A stretch of 64,000 nucleotides of DNA, from assembly GCA_963971535.1 (NCBI GenBank), contig OZ020599.1, forward strand, positions 92,498,282-92,562,281, in the 5' to 3' direction. Both the position numbers and the translations under genes were made by a program. How positions within the stretch are numbered: the stretch's first letter is position 1; every line of letters begins with the position of its first letter. The stretch comes from Notolepis coatsorum (taxonomy: Eukaryota; Chordata; Actinopteri; Aulopiformes; Paralepididae). Shown here one piece after another: positions 21,939-33,459 of this stretch. The notes beneath the pieces are model-generated. The model was given only the letters and a program-made list of their open reading frames with translations, made no database searches and was not told the origin of the DNA.

Positions 21939-22851
21939 TCATTTTACATCCTTGGACTTGGGTTTTCCCTTGTCATGCAGATACACATAACACACTGATC
22001 CAAATCGGTGCATTCTGGCTAGATTACACTTCTTTCCTGTCAGCGCTGTATACGGAGTGGTGCCCGAGTGCTTATTAAAGCACCTGTTTCTGGTGTAAGT
22101 GGCTTCTTGTACCGCATAATGCCGCAGGCTCTTTGGTAAGTTACTATCTGCTAGCTTACATCTAGCCATTTCGGAAAGGGTGTGCCATTCCCTCTCTGCC
22201 CCCCCCCGCTCTGGTGCGTGGGATATGGACGTGACGTCTCGTGTCTTATCTTATACCTTCCCGTGATTGGAACTCTCTGTTTGTGAACTCGGTTCCGTGG
22301 TCTGACCTCAAACATCTTACTGTACCATAAGGGCCTACGTCTGCCAGGAATTTTTCTGTGGCCTGGAGTGTGTCACTCTTTTCTTTGATAAAGTAAACAA
22401 ACACTGCCCCTGTACACACGTCTGTAAAAGACTGTACATATCTAAAACCTCCTATGGACTCGTTGCTTACTGGGCCGGCTAGGTCCATGTCAACTAGTGC
22501 AAGTGGTACCCCTACTCTGTCTGTGGGATTTCTGTATCTCGGTTGGGTAAACTTCCCCGTTTTGCACATTGCACAATTTTTGTCAGGTCTACGCTTCTCC
22601 CCCTCAATGTGCATACCCTCTGACACTACTTGCAGTTTCAGTAAATCCTCGTAATTACAATGACCCATAATCTCGTGCCATGTCTGAATATCGTGACTGG
22701 CCGTCCCGCTACACACATCATCATTATCGTTACACTGGTCGTAGTCATTACACTCCGTTTTCAGATAAAATACTCTCTGGTACATCTTTATGTCAAATCT
22801 TTCTGTCTCGTTCATGGCCGTCGTCTCGTCGGTAGCTGCCATCTTGTCCAT
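21939..22851 (-). pseudogene. Copia integrase, broken
   Basis: The first piece (22246-22851) has the GAG-pre-integrase zinc-binding motif (WHEIMGH ... CAMCKTGK), then DMDLAGPVSNESIGGFRYVQ and CLRSDHGTEFTN, the first two acidic residues of the DDE core. A frame break follows. A second piece (21939-22169) holds the end of the core (SLRHYAVQEATYTRNR, MHRFGSVCYVYLHDKGKPKS). Integrase would insert the cDNA. The protease that should precede it is missing. Confidence 0.85.
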
Positions 22852-23620
22852 GCGCGTATCGCGCGCTCTGGTTGTGTTTCTTCATGCACGCTCTGTCTGT
22901 GTGCCTTGTGGATTTGCAAAAGCTACACCAGACAGCCTTTGTGCATTCGCTTCTCCGATGGCCTTTATCTCCGCATCGCCAACACGCCAGGTCCGTCGTG
23001 GTCCTGGTTCTCTCGCTTGGCGTCTCTCGAGCCTTTAGCACCCTCTCCCCTTCCTCCGCGGCGGCTGGGTGGGTGTCTTCTGAGGCCTCGAAGTTCCTTA
23101 ACTTAGCCTTGAACTGTCCCAACGTAATGTCCGTTGAACTGTGTGTTATCAGGAGTGTGAACGGTTTGTACAGCTCCGGTAGTCCTCTCATTATCATCGC
23201 CATCATTAGCCCGTCGCTCTGTGCCTCTCCGGCACTCCTCAATGGCGTCGTGATTTGCTCCGCTCTGTTGACGTATTCGGTCACCGTTTCGATGGTCCCC
23301 TTCCTCAGGCCCGTTAGTGCTGTGTAAAGGGCCACGACTCTGGGTCTTCCTCGCCCGATGAAATGCTCTCTCAGTACCGCTAGGCTTTCTCTGCCTCTGT
23401 CTTTAGTGTCGCGGAATATCAGCCCCAGGCTGGTGTCGTCAAGCATTGTCGCTAACTCACAGTACGCGCTAGCATTCCGCTGGTCGTCCAGGGCTTGCTC
23501 TTCCACGGTCAGTTCTCCGGCGGGGGCCCCCAGGATCGTCTCCTTCAGCCCCGCCCCGTGCATGCAGCACAGCATGCGCTCCTCCCAGAGTTCTCTGCTT
23601 TCCCGTTGAATGTCGGCCAC
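22793..23620 (-). pseudogene. Copia Gag
   Basis: 275 residues of UBN2-type copia Gag (ELATMLDDTSLGLIF, ALTGLRKGTIETVTEYVNRA, RGLPELYKPFTLLIT) ending with a CCHC knuckle CWRCGDKGHRRSEC and a second cluster CSFCKSTRHTDRAC. Gag forms the particle. The frame stays open upstream of GTG 23620 to a TAG near 23720, but I saw no in-frame ATG. It overlaps the start of the integrase piece in another frame, which places a deletion across the protease. Confidence 0.85.
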
Positions 23621-23793
23621 TTGTCTCTTCTCCTGTTTTCCATCCTCTTCGTTAATGGTATGCTTAGCTTTTGCTCTTGTTGGCCTAGCGACTAGCCACG
23701 CAGTGCTCCCGGTGCTATCCTAGCCTATAACTTCAGCTAAGCTTGCTACGGTACCTCCACTATTTCGCCCCGGCGTTATCTGGGCCCATAACC

Positions 23794-24658
23794 TGTTAAC
23801 AGAACTCAGTTTATGGCGACAATAATGTGGCCAAGAGGCATGGTTTCTATCTTGTGCCTGAACTGGCGTGGCTTCTTTTATTCACATGTCAGCAGCAGTA
23901 GTACAACTCTTCTCTCTCTGAGAGACATTGGGGGAGAGAACGAAAGGGGTGGGCACCTTTCCTTTTATAGTTGCCATAAGGTAGAATACCTGGGTGGCTC
24001 CGCCTAGAGCGCCCTCCAGTGGGGACAGATATATATGCAACTAGGCAATCACTGGTGGAGACAATTGTCTACGCAGGTAAACAGTTACTACTTACTAGTG
24101 TAAACAGTCATATGTAACTGGCGGCTAGGTGGTGCAGTGGGCAAGGCGCTCACCACCAATGCAGGAGACGCTGGGTTCGAGCCCAGCTCTCCGCATTGCA
24201 TTCAGCTTTGCTGGTCGTTCATACTAATACATTTTTTGGCAGTATTAGGGGGTGGGAAGCTGATGGGTGGGGATCGGACGTTGTGGACAGCGACTCCTAC
24301 AGGTCGGTTGGTGCGCCTGCGCAGTAGAATCAGGAAGCGACGGGGGCGGCGTCCCTCCATAGCGCAGACCCCCGACGCTGAAAGATCTCGCTGTGCAGGT
24401 GAAAAGATGCGACGGCTGCTACCTCGAGTACCGGAGGGGACTCGTGCAATGTATGGCTTCGTCCACATTACAGCCGGCTTGTGGGAGGCATGGCCAAACA
24501 GCGTTTCGAGACAGGGGAGGGTAGAATTGGACGATACGAAATTGGGATGGGAGAAAAATAGAAAAATGGGAGAAAAAGTAGATAAAAAAATAAATAAACA
24601 GTCATATGTACAGTTAGACAGTTACTAACAATCCTATACAGAGTCTCTGATCTCAACA
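23794..24658 (-). repeat. Copia 5' LTR with SINE insertion
   Basis: Same LTR as 16978-17341, interrupted by a SINE at 24117-24595. Internally adjacent on the minus strand is GGTTATGGGCCCAGATAACG, the likely primer binding site. Confidence 0.9.
24117..24595 (+). mobile_element. tRNA-derived SINE, complete copy
   Basis: A tRNA-like head (GGCGGCTAGGTGGTGCAGTG, then B-box GGTTCGAGCCC) is followed by a body of about 400 bases and a tail aaattgggatgggagaaaaa. A perfect 15-bp target duplication aaacagtcatatgta lies at 24102-24116 and 24596-24610. Related copies: 31115-31593, 29310-30062 and 34054-34395. Confidence 0.9.
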
Positions 24659-24778
24659 GGCAGGAATACAGACAACAATCGAGAGAATTAAAGAAAGGAT
24701 GGAGAGACAGAAATAAAGAAATAAAGAAAATGAGAGTGATGGATGAGACTGGTATGAGAAAGGATAGAGTGGGAGAGA

Positions 24779-24800
24779 GAAGTAGAGAGAGAGAGAAAGG

Positions 24801-24885
<85 letters not shown>

Positions 24886-24960
24886 GTGAATCACATCTCT
24901 TTTCTCCCACAAAGACCCCTCCCACTGGTAAGCCCCATCAGTCCTACATCTCTCTCTCTC

Positions 24961-25039
<79 letters not shown>
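24779..25039. repeat. (GA)n and (CT)n tracts in inverted arrangement
   Basis: A GA tract (about 24779-24882) and a TC tract (about 24948-25039), about 65 bases apart, are complementary and could pair into a long hairpin. Both are polypurine-polypyrimidine DNA able to form triplexes. Confidence 0.9.
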
Positions 25040-25042
<3 letters not shown>

Positions 25043-25323
25043 CTACTCATTGACCACTAATCCACGGCCTTAGCTTAATCCTTCAACCTGACCTCACACA
25101 CGTGCATTTACTCGAACATGCGCCCACGCGTAGATCCACAAGAACGCACAGACACACACACACGCAGTATATTCACTGGCACACAAGTGCTTGGCGCTTG
25201 GAGACGTGCACACATTCAGTTGTGGTACGCAGGGCTTGACATTAAAACCCGCCACCCGCCAAATGTGGGTAGAATTCGGCAGAGGCGTGTAACTCGTGTA
25301 ACCGTTTTAGAGTCGTAGTGAAG

Positions 25324-25356
25324 AGTCTCTCTCTCTCTCTCTCTATCTGTCTCTCT

Positions 25357-25403
<47 letters not shown>

Positions 25404-25436
25404 CGCAGTGCATGCTTACTTGCGTCGCATGTAATG

Positions 25437-25478
<42 letters not shown>

Positions 25479-25555
25479 AAGTAGCCAAACTTTGCACTAT
25501 AAAAACGAACTGGATATTTGGATAGAGTGTGTGTGCGTGTGTGCGTGTGTGTGCG

Positions 25556-25616
<61 letters not shown>
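25324..25616. repeat. CT and GT microsatellites within the hAT element
   Basis: CT tracts at about 25325-25400 and 25439-25474 and a GT/GC-GT tract at about 25527-25616. Confidence 0.93.
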
Positions 25617-25618
<2 letters not shown>

Positions 25619-25917
25619 AGTGGCTAGCAATGTTCCCTCTAAGCTGCGCCCGTGTGCGCGCGCACATGGCCAAACGCTCCCACGCACATCTGAAATCTGT
25701 TGCGCACAGAAACGTTTGTGAAAAAATTTATAAAAACGTTTGTTTGGATGCACGTAATTCACACGTTCTGGGTTGGCTAGCTCTTCGATCCAACCTATTG
25801 CGTGGCACCACAGAGAGACGTTTTAGTATCGGCGTCTGTGATTTGCCTAAACGTTTGGCGCTTCCTGAATCCGCAGCAGCCGTAGTGGACGGGCGAGTGC
25901 GAGACAGTAAAATAATA

Positions 25918-26412
25918 ATGACGACTAGTCAGCCTCCTAAAAAAAACAAAGTTAATGACACGACTCACACCGCCACCGCCAACCCAGCCAAAGTAAGGAG
26001 GAAAGTGCTCTCTTTTAAGACTGAATGGCTGGCGCAGTTTGTGCAAATAGACGGACAACATGTGCAACTGGGAGATGTTTTTTCTTTTTCGGAGGAGAAA
26101 GGAGTTCTCTGCAAAACATGTTGCGAGGTAAAAGTTTCAGGTGACTTTTCTGAAGGGAAACAATGGGACGAATGGAAAATGGACTACATTTGTGGGACAT
26201 TTCAAGCGTCCAGTGCAGACTGTGAAAGAGGGTTTAGCTTGATGAATCGTATCAAAACAACATCAAGAAATCGTCTTGAAGTGGAACATCTAGACGAGTT
26301 GATGCGAATCAAGTCAAGGCTGCAAGCAGACAGAGACGGTGCCGCCGCCACCATCAGCCTGGACAAGGTGTACAACCACTGGAGAACTGAGAAGGACAGA
26401 CGGGAAAGATAA
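25918..26412 (+). CDS. hAT mini-transposase: N-terminal module joined to C-terminal dimerisation domain
   Basis: 164 residues from ATG 25918; the frame is open further upstream but only through repeat DNA. Residues about 25-60 (KVRRKVLSFKTEWLAQF ... VLCKTCCEV) look like the N-terminal zinc-finger region of ZMYM/ZNF862-like hAT transposases, with CKTCC cysteines. GKQWDEWKMDYI then passes straight to FQASSADCERGFSLMNRI and RLEVEHLDELMRIKS, the hAT C-terminal dimerisation domain. The catalytic RNase H-like core is missing, and so are the histidines expected to complete the zinc finger. The frame is intact in a young element. It could make a dimerising but inactive protein, or simply be an undecayed deletion product. 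Confidence 0.75.
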   Translation: MTTSQPPKKNKVNDTTHTATANPAKVRRKVLSFKTEWLAQFVQIDGQHVQLGDVFSFSEEKGVLCKTCCEVKVSGDFSEGKQWDEWKMDYICGTFQASSADCERGFSLMNRIKTTSRNRLEVEHLDELMRIKSRLQADRDGAAATISLDKVYNHWRTEKDRRER

Positions 26413-27654
26413 GGTAACATATTAGTTCCTGATCAGATATGTGCGTGTTATACTGTCTGTAACTCATTAGGAATTATCATCTGAATCATTAAGAGCTTGT
26501 TTTTATCAGTTGTAGAACTGCTAATATTAACATAATTTGTTTAGTCGTGTTTGTATTTTCTAGACCAAGACCGTTTCAAGACTACAGTATTAACAGTAAC
26601 ACAGACATGTGTGTTTTGAACTTGGCAAAAATCTGATGTTAGAAGCTTAATTACTAATGACTCTATTCTATTCTACTCTGTTTCCCAGAAGAAGCGGACC
26701 AGACCAGAGGAGAAGTGGCTTCTGCTGACTTTGGATAACTTTATTTATTCTTTAATTTTGAGGAGCAGAGAGTAAACAAGTGACTATTTTCTGATGTGCA
26801 GTGTGCACACAGACTAACAGAAAGGACTAAGAGCTAAGAGCCTATAAGAGCTGCCTTTGGATTATTTTATTTATTATTTTATAATTCTTTTAATTTTTTG
26901 AGGAACAGAGGAGTAAACAAGTGACTCTTTTCTGATGTGCAGTGTTCTGATGTGCAGTGTTCTGATGTGCAGTGTTCTGATGTGCAGGTGTTCTGATGTG
27001 CAGTGTGCACACAGACTAACAGAAATGACTAAGTAAGAGCTAAGACCAGACCAGAGGAGTCTGGAAACAAGTGACTTTTTTCTGATGTGTATCTGAATAA
27101 CAGAAAGGAGGAATGAAACAGAGGGGAAGGTGAGAGGTTTAGAGGGAGAGAGGGAGGGAGAAAGAGAAGGAGGACGTTGCTCTGTATCGTCAATGGTCAA
27201 ATAAATATTTTATTAAGGAATATAATATGCCTTTTTGTATTATTTCTGTGTATCAGCAAAATGTATAGATTTTTATGTTAGATATTGAGGTAAATTATTT
27301 TTTACAAACCGCCGCTTATCAACCAACCGGTTAATCGGAAGGTGACGTATGTTGCTCAGTAGTTGCTGATGTCTGCTCAGGAGGTTTGAGTGTTTGCTCA
27401 GAACGAAAAAAAAATTTGAGGGGACATTGGTGGCTAGTAACTTTGGAAAACCACTAGCCACAGTGGCTGGTGAGCCAAAAAGTGAATGTCAAGCCCTGGT
27501 GGTACGGCACACATATTTAGGTTACACACAAACGCATCCACAGACACCCACGCTCTCTTACACAGGTGACATGTATTATGGGTCATATTTACCTAGGCTG
27601 TAAACGCCAAGGATCTCCAAACTTTAAACTTTAACTTTAAATTCTTTTTGGTTA

Positions 27655-27935
27655 AATGGTAAATGGTGCATTTATATAGTGCTTTTATCCAAAGTGCTTT
27701 ACAATTTTGTTCCTCACATTCACCCATTCACTCACACATTCACTCACACATTCACTCACACATTCACACCACTACACCATTCAGTGACCATGCAAGATGC
27801 CAATCTGCTCATCGGGAGCAATTAAGGGGTTAAGTGTCTTGCTCAAGGACACTTCGACACGCTGCCCGGGAGGAGCGGGAATCGAACCGGGAACCTTCCG
27901 ACCACCAGATGACCGCTCTACCTCCTGAGTATGTT
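27655..27935 (-). mobile_element. tRNA-derived SINE (V-SINE-like)
   Basis: Read on the minus strand it has a B-box GGTTCGATTCC in a tRNA-like head and a tail containing TTTGGATAAAAGC and TATATAAATGCACCATTTAC, similar to the conserved V-SINE core. Other copies: 46680-46862 and 62386-62628. A CATTCACTCACA-type tandem lies inside (about 27717-27770). Confidence 0.65.
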
Positions 27936-28974
27936 GTTGAAACAGTGAAGATACTGATTCTACCAATCAGAGCCATAAGTGGCAGGAGTTGGCTTAACCA
28001 TTCTCATCCAGCAAACACCTATAAAGGTACTGCACTGAAATGTAGATCAGTGATACTAATTAATCTGTGCAAATGCAAAACACACACACACACAGACACA
28101 CACGCTCACACGTGAACCAGGGAAGCGGCAGCCCGAGATTGGTGCACAACTTCTCGTTGCATGATGGGACAAAGGGGTTCATGAGAAAACGTTTCATGAT
28201 CGCACTGGGAGAGAGAATGCAAAGGCCAAGTCTATGACCATCATACACAGCAGGCCAGGTAATCCGTCTTAAGACACATGCACACATGTGCAGTGCACAC
28301 ATAAACACACACGCACACACGCATGCATACTATACATACACTCACACACACACACACAGACACACACACAAATACAGTGAATGACGCTGAGGCCTGTTGG
28401 TCCATCCAGTGGATTAGACTTGGGGGGGGGGGGGCATTTCTGGATCATATAGAGAAGGTATTAGTGCTCAGTAGAGAAGGGCATGATTATGCCACTACTC
28501 AAAATGAATGTTGAAATGGAGCTCTGCCAACCACATAACAATAGAGGATGTATCGGTGCTGAACCGTGTGGGAGCCGAGCCGCACGTACGTTTTCCAGCA
28601 GGACATTGAATAGGAAACAGGGGTTTTAGAATTTGGTGATGCTGTGCTCATACATACATGCTGGAACTCGTGAGGGAAACTGTGGACTTGTGACAAAAAT
28701 TGTCAGAAAATGTAAGATCCTGAAGATACTGAGCTACAGTTTTCTGTATTCTAAACATGTCTGTATTCCCTGTATTTCCTGAAGAAAGCCTGTGCGCCGA
28801 GACACGATTTTATCTGCATTGAAAAGATAAATAAATAATAATAATAATAATAATGACTAAATACATACATTCAAAAAAAAATTGAAACAAATTCAGCCTG
28901 ACGCTTGGCCTTGTCGAGTGCAGACCTTATCTCCTTGACTGTATTTCCTCACCTCCAACCTTTGACCTTTGACT
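27936..28974. other. Unassigned DNA with CA microsatellites
   Basis: CA-rich tracts at about 28080-28100 and 28340-28372, a G run near 28422-28433 and (ATA)n near 28831-28853. No gene recognised. Confidence 0.5.
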
Positions 28975-29222
28975 TGGCATAACATGCAGCGAGGGGAACG
29001 GCTCCCTCCTCTAACGACACACCCTCGAGACCCCTGCGCTCTGCATCTTCTGGCCGCCTCAGACCCACTCCTATCCGAGCCCCTGGAGGGTCATCAAAGA
29101 GAAGCAGGCTATTCTCAGTCCTCGCTCCACAATGGTGGAACGAACTCCCCGCCACAGTCAGAGACCCGGACAATATTCCACCGTCGACTAAAAACACACC
29201 TCTTCAAACAATATCGGAAATA
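28975..29222 (+). pseudogene. LINE reverse transcriptase C-terminal fragment
   Basis: One frame reads LFSVLAPQWWNELPATVRD and the next RRLKTHLFKQYRK. Together they match the conserved end of many fish LINE ORF2 proteins, broken by a frameshift. Confidence 0.55.
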
Positions 29223-29309
29223 ATATCGGATTTTTTTTTATAATGATACTAATAATAACCCTCTTACTTACTGTCTTTTTACTATTATGTGAGCTATGCT
29301 ACTATTCTT

Positions 29310-30062
29310 TTTATTTATTTTTTATCTTTTTTCGCCCTCCTTTTTCCTCCGATTTTCTCCCATCCCAATGTTAGTCGTTATGCCAATTCCCAATCCCCTT
29401 CCTGGTCGCTGCGCACTTATCCCCCACAGTCGGTCTGGGAGAGTGGAGGCTATCACATGCTTCCTCCGACACACACGTCTAGCCAATCAACCGCTTCTTT
29501 TCACCTGGCAGCGCGGACTCTCACTGAGAGGGTGTAACGTGTGGAAGGATCACACTACCCCCCTTAGATCCTATCCGCGCTGAGCAGGCGCCCCGACCGA
29601 ACTGTAGGAGTCGCTGTTTACAACGACCCGGACCCACCCCGCCAGCTTTCCCACCCTCTAATACTGCCAATTGTATTAGTGTGAACGGCCAGCCAAGCTG
29701 GTGACAACGCCGGAGCTGTGAGCTGGATTCAAGTCAAGTCAAGTCAAGAGTTTTATTTGTCACGACTCATGGCATACAAGTATACAATGAAATGCGGGTG
29801 GTCTTGCCCGCAACGATGTGCAATACAGTGGTACAACATATAATAGAATCCAATAAAAACAACATTGTGCAATAAACAGGTAACAGGTAACATGGTGTGA
29901 CATCTCGGTATCTGTACATAGTTATTTACAGAGCATATAGGACATGCTAGGTAGCTTTGGTAGTGCAATACACTGTTACTGTTGTTATACTAATTTGAGG
30001 CGAATCCAGCGTCTCCGGCGTTTGGTGACGAACGCAATCTCCGCTACGCCACCTGACCGCCA
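29310..30062 (-). mobile_element. SINE copy interrupted by a LINE tail
   Basis: Minus-strand relative of 24117-24595, with a 16-bp target duplication ctatgctactattctt (29294-29309 and 30063-30078). The insertion at about 29728-30000 splits the tRNA-like head from the body. Confidence 0.82.
29728..30000 (-). mobile_element. LINE 3' tail inserted in SINE
   Basis: Starts with three tcaag repeats and gagttttatttgtcacgact, then runs through caatgaaatgcgggtgg. This looks like an inverted LINE 3' end with a pentamer tail. Boundaries approximate. Confidence 0.5.
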
Positions 30063-30984
30063 CTATGCTACTATTCTTATACTACTACCTATCTTGCTAA
30101 TATGTCTATCCTACTATGCACTCAGAGTGTAACACTCAAGCTCAATACTATGAGACGAGCAACGCCACTGACCCCACCTGGGCTGCCAGAGATGTGCCCC
30201 TCCTGGTGACTTGTTCACAATCTGTAGCTAAATGACTAAAGTGTAAACATTTTAATTGTGAGTGTGGGGGTGCGTGTACGGGTGGATTTTCTTCAGTGGA
30301 ATTGCGTTGCTAGAGTAACTATTTCATTAGGTTTATTAATTTTCTATTTTATTTTATTACTATTGATATATAAGCAAACACTTCCAACAGGAAATTAACT
30401 TGGGTCCATTGAGAATGTCTATGTTTATGTCAAGTTTGAACGTGTCTATACATGTATTTGTGATAAGAAGCCACTTACAGTAAGTGCTAAAACAGAGGAT
30501 TACTATGAATGATTAGAGTATATCTGTGGTAAACCTCTATATGATGTGTATGAAAAAAGCACGGGAATACTATAGTTAATTTTCATATGGAAAGGGGAAT
30601 GCAAACCAATTTTATCCTCTGTCAGCCCCCCGCCACCCCACCCCTGCAAACAAAGCTACCAACACACAAAGCATACAGTAGTTTAGTTTTCATGTATGCT
30701 AGTGATTGCCACTGACAACCGACGTCATCACCTCCATAGCATGTCAACAGCTAACCTCTGTGTTGGGCGTGTGTATTTGCACACGCTGCCATTCCACGCC
30801 ATTCCCTGGTGACTCGTGCCAAGGGATTCTAGAACTCATTAACTCATTTAAAAGTCAATTTCCCAGAAAGCCTCTGGATTGATCCTTCTTCCCCGGAGAG
30901 GACAGGGAGATCATGGAGCAATCACCAGAATGAGAAGAAGATGCTTTAATTAAAAAGGTTCATTTAAGCACAGAACAGTCTCTC
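30063..30984. other. Unassigned intronic DNA
   Basis: No gene, repeat array or transposon terminus recognised. Confidence 0.5.
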
Positions 30985-33200
30985 CTGTGTCTCTCCTACT
31001 CTGTCTCCCTCTCAGCCTTCCTACTGTCTCAATAAAGAACCATCTCTCCTGTGTCTCCCCTATTCTGTCTCTCTCTCAGCCTTCCTACTGTCTCGATAAA
31101 GAACCATCTCTCCTTTTTTTTGATCCACTTTCTCCCATTTTTTCTATATTTTTCTCCCATCCCAATTTCGTATCATCCAATTCAACCCTCCCCTGTCACG
31201 AACGCTGTTTCTTGCCTCCCACAAGCCGGCTGCAATGTGGACTAAGTCATACATAGCACAAGTCCCCTCCGGTACTTGAGGTAACAGCAGTCGCATCTTT
31301 TCACCTGCGCAGCTCGATCTCTCAGTGGCGAGGAGTAACGCGTGGGAGGCTCACGCTGCCCCTGACACTTCCTGATTCTACTGCGCAGGCGCACCAACCG
31401 ACCTGTAGGAGTCGCTGTCCACAACGCCCGATCCCCACCCATCAGTTTCCCACCCCCTAATACGGCCAATGTGTATTAGTACGGACGACCAGCTAAACTG
31501 AAAGCAAATGTGGAGCGCTGGGCTCGAACAGGCAAGCCCAGCATCTCCAGATTTCGTGGCGAGCGCCTTGCCCACTACGCCACGTAGCCGCCTAAAGAAC
31601 CATCTCTCCTGTGTCTCTCCTACTCTGTCTCCCTCTCAGCCTTCCTACTGTCTCGATAAAGAACCATCTCTCCTGTGTCTCTCCTACTCTGTCTCCCTCT
31701 CAGCCTTCCTACTGTCTCGATAAAGAATCTTCTCTCTTGTGTCTCTCCTACTCTGTCTCCCTCTCAGCCTTCCTACTGTCTCAATAAAGAACCTTTTCTC
31801 CTGTGTCTTTCCTACTCTGTCTCCCTCTCAGCCTTCCTACTGTCTCAATAAAGAACCTTTTCTCCTGTGTCTTTCCTACTCTGTCTCCCACTCAGTCTGC
31901 CTACTGTCTCAATAAAGAACCATCTCTCCTGTGTCTCTCCTACTCTGTCTCCCTCTCAGAATCATAAAGAACCTTCTCTCCTGAGTCTTCCTACTGTCTC
32001 AATAAAGAACATTTTCTCCTGTGTCTTTCCTACTCTGTCTCTCTCTCAGCCTTCCTACTGTCTCAATAAAGAATCTTCTCTCCTGTGTCTCTCCTACTCT
32101 GTCTTCCTCTCAGCCCTCGTACTGTCTCGATAAAGAATCTTCTCTCCTGTGTCTCTCCTACTCTGTCTCCCTCTCAGCCTTCCTACTGTCTCGATAAAGA
32201 ATCTTCTCTCCTGTGTCTTTCCTACTCTGTCTCCCTCTCAGCCTTCGTACTGTCTCGATAAAGAATCTTCTCTCCTGTGTCTCTCCTACTCTGTCTCCCT
32301 CTCAGCCATCCTACTGTCTCGATAAAGAATCTTCTCTCCTGTGTCTCTCCTACTCTGTCTCCCTCTCAGCCTTCGTACTGTCTCGATAAAGAATCTTCTC
32401 TCTTGTGTCTCTCCTAATCTGTCTCCCTCTCAGCCTTCCTACTGTCTCAATAAAGAACCTTTTCTCCTGTGTCTTTCCTACTCTGTCTCCCTCTCAGCCT
32501 TCCTACTGTCTCAATAAAGAACCTTTTCTCCTGTATTTTCTACTCTGTCTCCCTCTCAGCCTTCCTACTGTCTCAATAAAGAACCTTTTCTCCTGTGTCT
32601 TTCCTACTCTGTCTCCCACTCAGTCTGCCTACTGTCTCAATAAAGAACCATCTCTCCTGTGTCTCTCCTACTCTGTCTCCCTCTCAGAATCATAAAGAAC
32701 CTTCTCTCCTGAGTCTTCCTACTGTCTCAATAAAGAACATTTTCTCCTGTGTCTTTCCTACTCTGTCTCTCTCTCAGCCTTCCTACTGTCTCAATAAAGA
32801 ATCTTCTCTCCTGTGTCTCTCCTACTCTGTCTTCCTCTCAGCCCTTGTACTGTCTCGATAAAGAATCTTCTCTCCTGTGTCTTTCCTACTCTGTCTCCCT
32901 CTCAGCCTTCGTACTGTCTCGATAAAGAATCTTCTCTCCTGTGTCTCTCCTACTCTGTCTCCCTCTCAGCCTTCCTACTGTCTCGATAAATAATCTTCTC
33001 TCCTGTGTCTCCCCTACTCTGTCTCCCTCTCAGCCTTCGTACTGTCTCGATAAAGAATCTTCTCTCCTGTGTCTCCCTCTCAGCCTTCCTACTGTCTCGA
33101 TAAAGAACCTTCTCTCCTGTGTCTCCCCGTCAGCCGTCCTACTGTCTCAATAAAGAACCTACTCTACTCTGCCTCCTTCTCAGCCTTTCTACTCTCAATA
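30985..33200 (+). repeat. 64-bp satellite array
   Basis: About 25 units of 64 bases. Each carries a pyrimidine tract ending CTCCCTCTCAGCCTTC and then CTGTCTCRATAAAGAAYC, i.e. a splice-acceptor-like plus poly(A)-signal-like pair on the plus strand. A SINE (31115-31593) interrupts it. The segment at about 31868-32133 is repeated at about 32596-32861, an offset of 728 bases, so there is higher-order duplication. Open frames through it are repeat artefacts. Confidence 0.92.
31115..31593 (-). mobile_element. SINE inserted in the satellite
   Basis: Complete minus-strand copy of the 24117-24595 family, with a 17-bp target duplication aaagaaccatctctcct (31098-31114 and 31594-31610) taken from a satellite unit. 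Confidence 0.92.
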
Positions 33201-33419
33201 GAGAACAACACCTGATGGACTGAACTGCCCAGACCCTCTCAGGCTGATCGTACTTCTACTACAGATCAGGATTTCCATCCATTATAAAACATGTCTCCTG
33301 GAACTACAGCTCACAGAACAGAGACGTCTTGAGTCAAATAAAGCCACACACACACACATTTTGTGCCGTGAGTGATTGTTGACTTAGAGAGCGTGAATAA
33401 TCCCCATCTGTTGAGGGTG

Positions 33420-33459
33420 GATGCTAGGTTCTCTCTCGTTCTCTCGTTCTCTCGTTCTC

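Larger units (their letters stand above)
16978..24658 (-). mobile_element. Defective Ty1/copia retrotransposon, composite
   Basis: The outer LTRs run 16978-17341 (3' LTR) and 23794-24658 (5' LTR, enlarged by a SINE). The identical pentamer ggcag at 16973-16977 and 24659-24663 is the target duplication, so the whole block entered as one insertion or was rearranged within itself. The order on the minus strand is 5' LTR, gag, integrase, linker, RT/RNase H remnants, polypurine tract, partial LTR, a second linker copy, polypurine tract, 3' LTR. A piggyBac-like element lies inside. The protease and most of the reverse transcriptase are absent, so the copy is dead. Confidence 0.88.
25230..27498 (+). 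mobile_element. hAT element with coding remnant
   Basis: Terminal repeats CAGGGCTTGACATT (25230) and AATGTCAAGCCCTG (to 27498) are flanked by a perfect 8-bp duplication gtggtacg (25222-25229 and 27499-27506). About 2.27 kb. It contains CT and GT microsatellites near the left end, one intact frame (25918-26412) and a locally duplicated right part with five tandem ttctgatgtgcagtg units near 26932-27003. It is a short derivative of a longer autonomous hAT element. Confidence 0.92.

Noticed and set aside
24117..24190. tRNA-like sequence with a B-box
   Set aside because: It is the head of a SINE with a 15-bp target duplication and related copies elsewhere, not a functional tRNA gene.
30987..33153. 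Leu/Ser/Pro-rich repeat frames (SLLCLPLSLPTVSIKN type)
   Set aside because: Products of the 64-bp satellite; they change frame from unit to unit and have no gene context.
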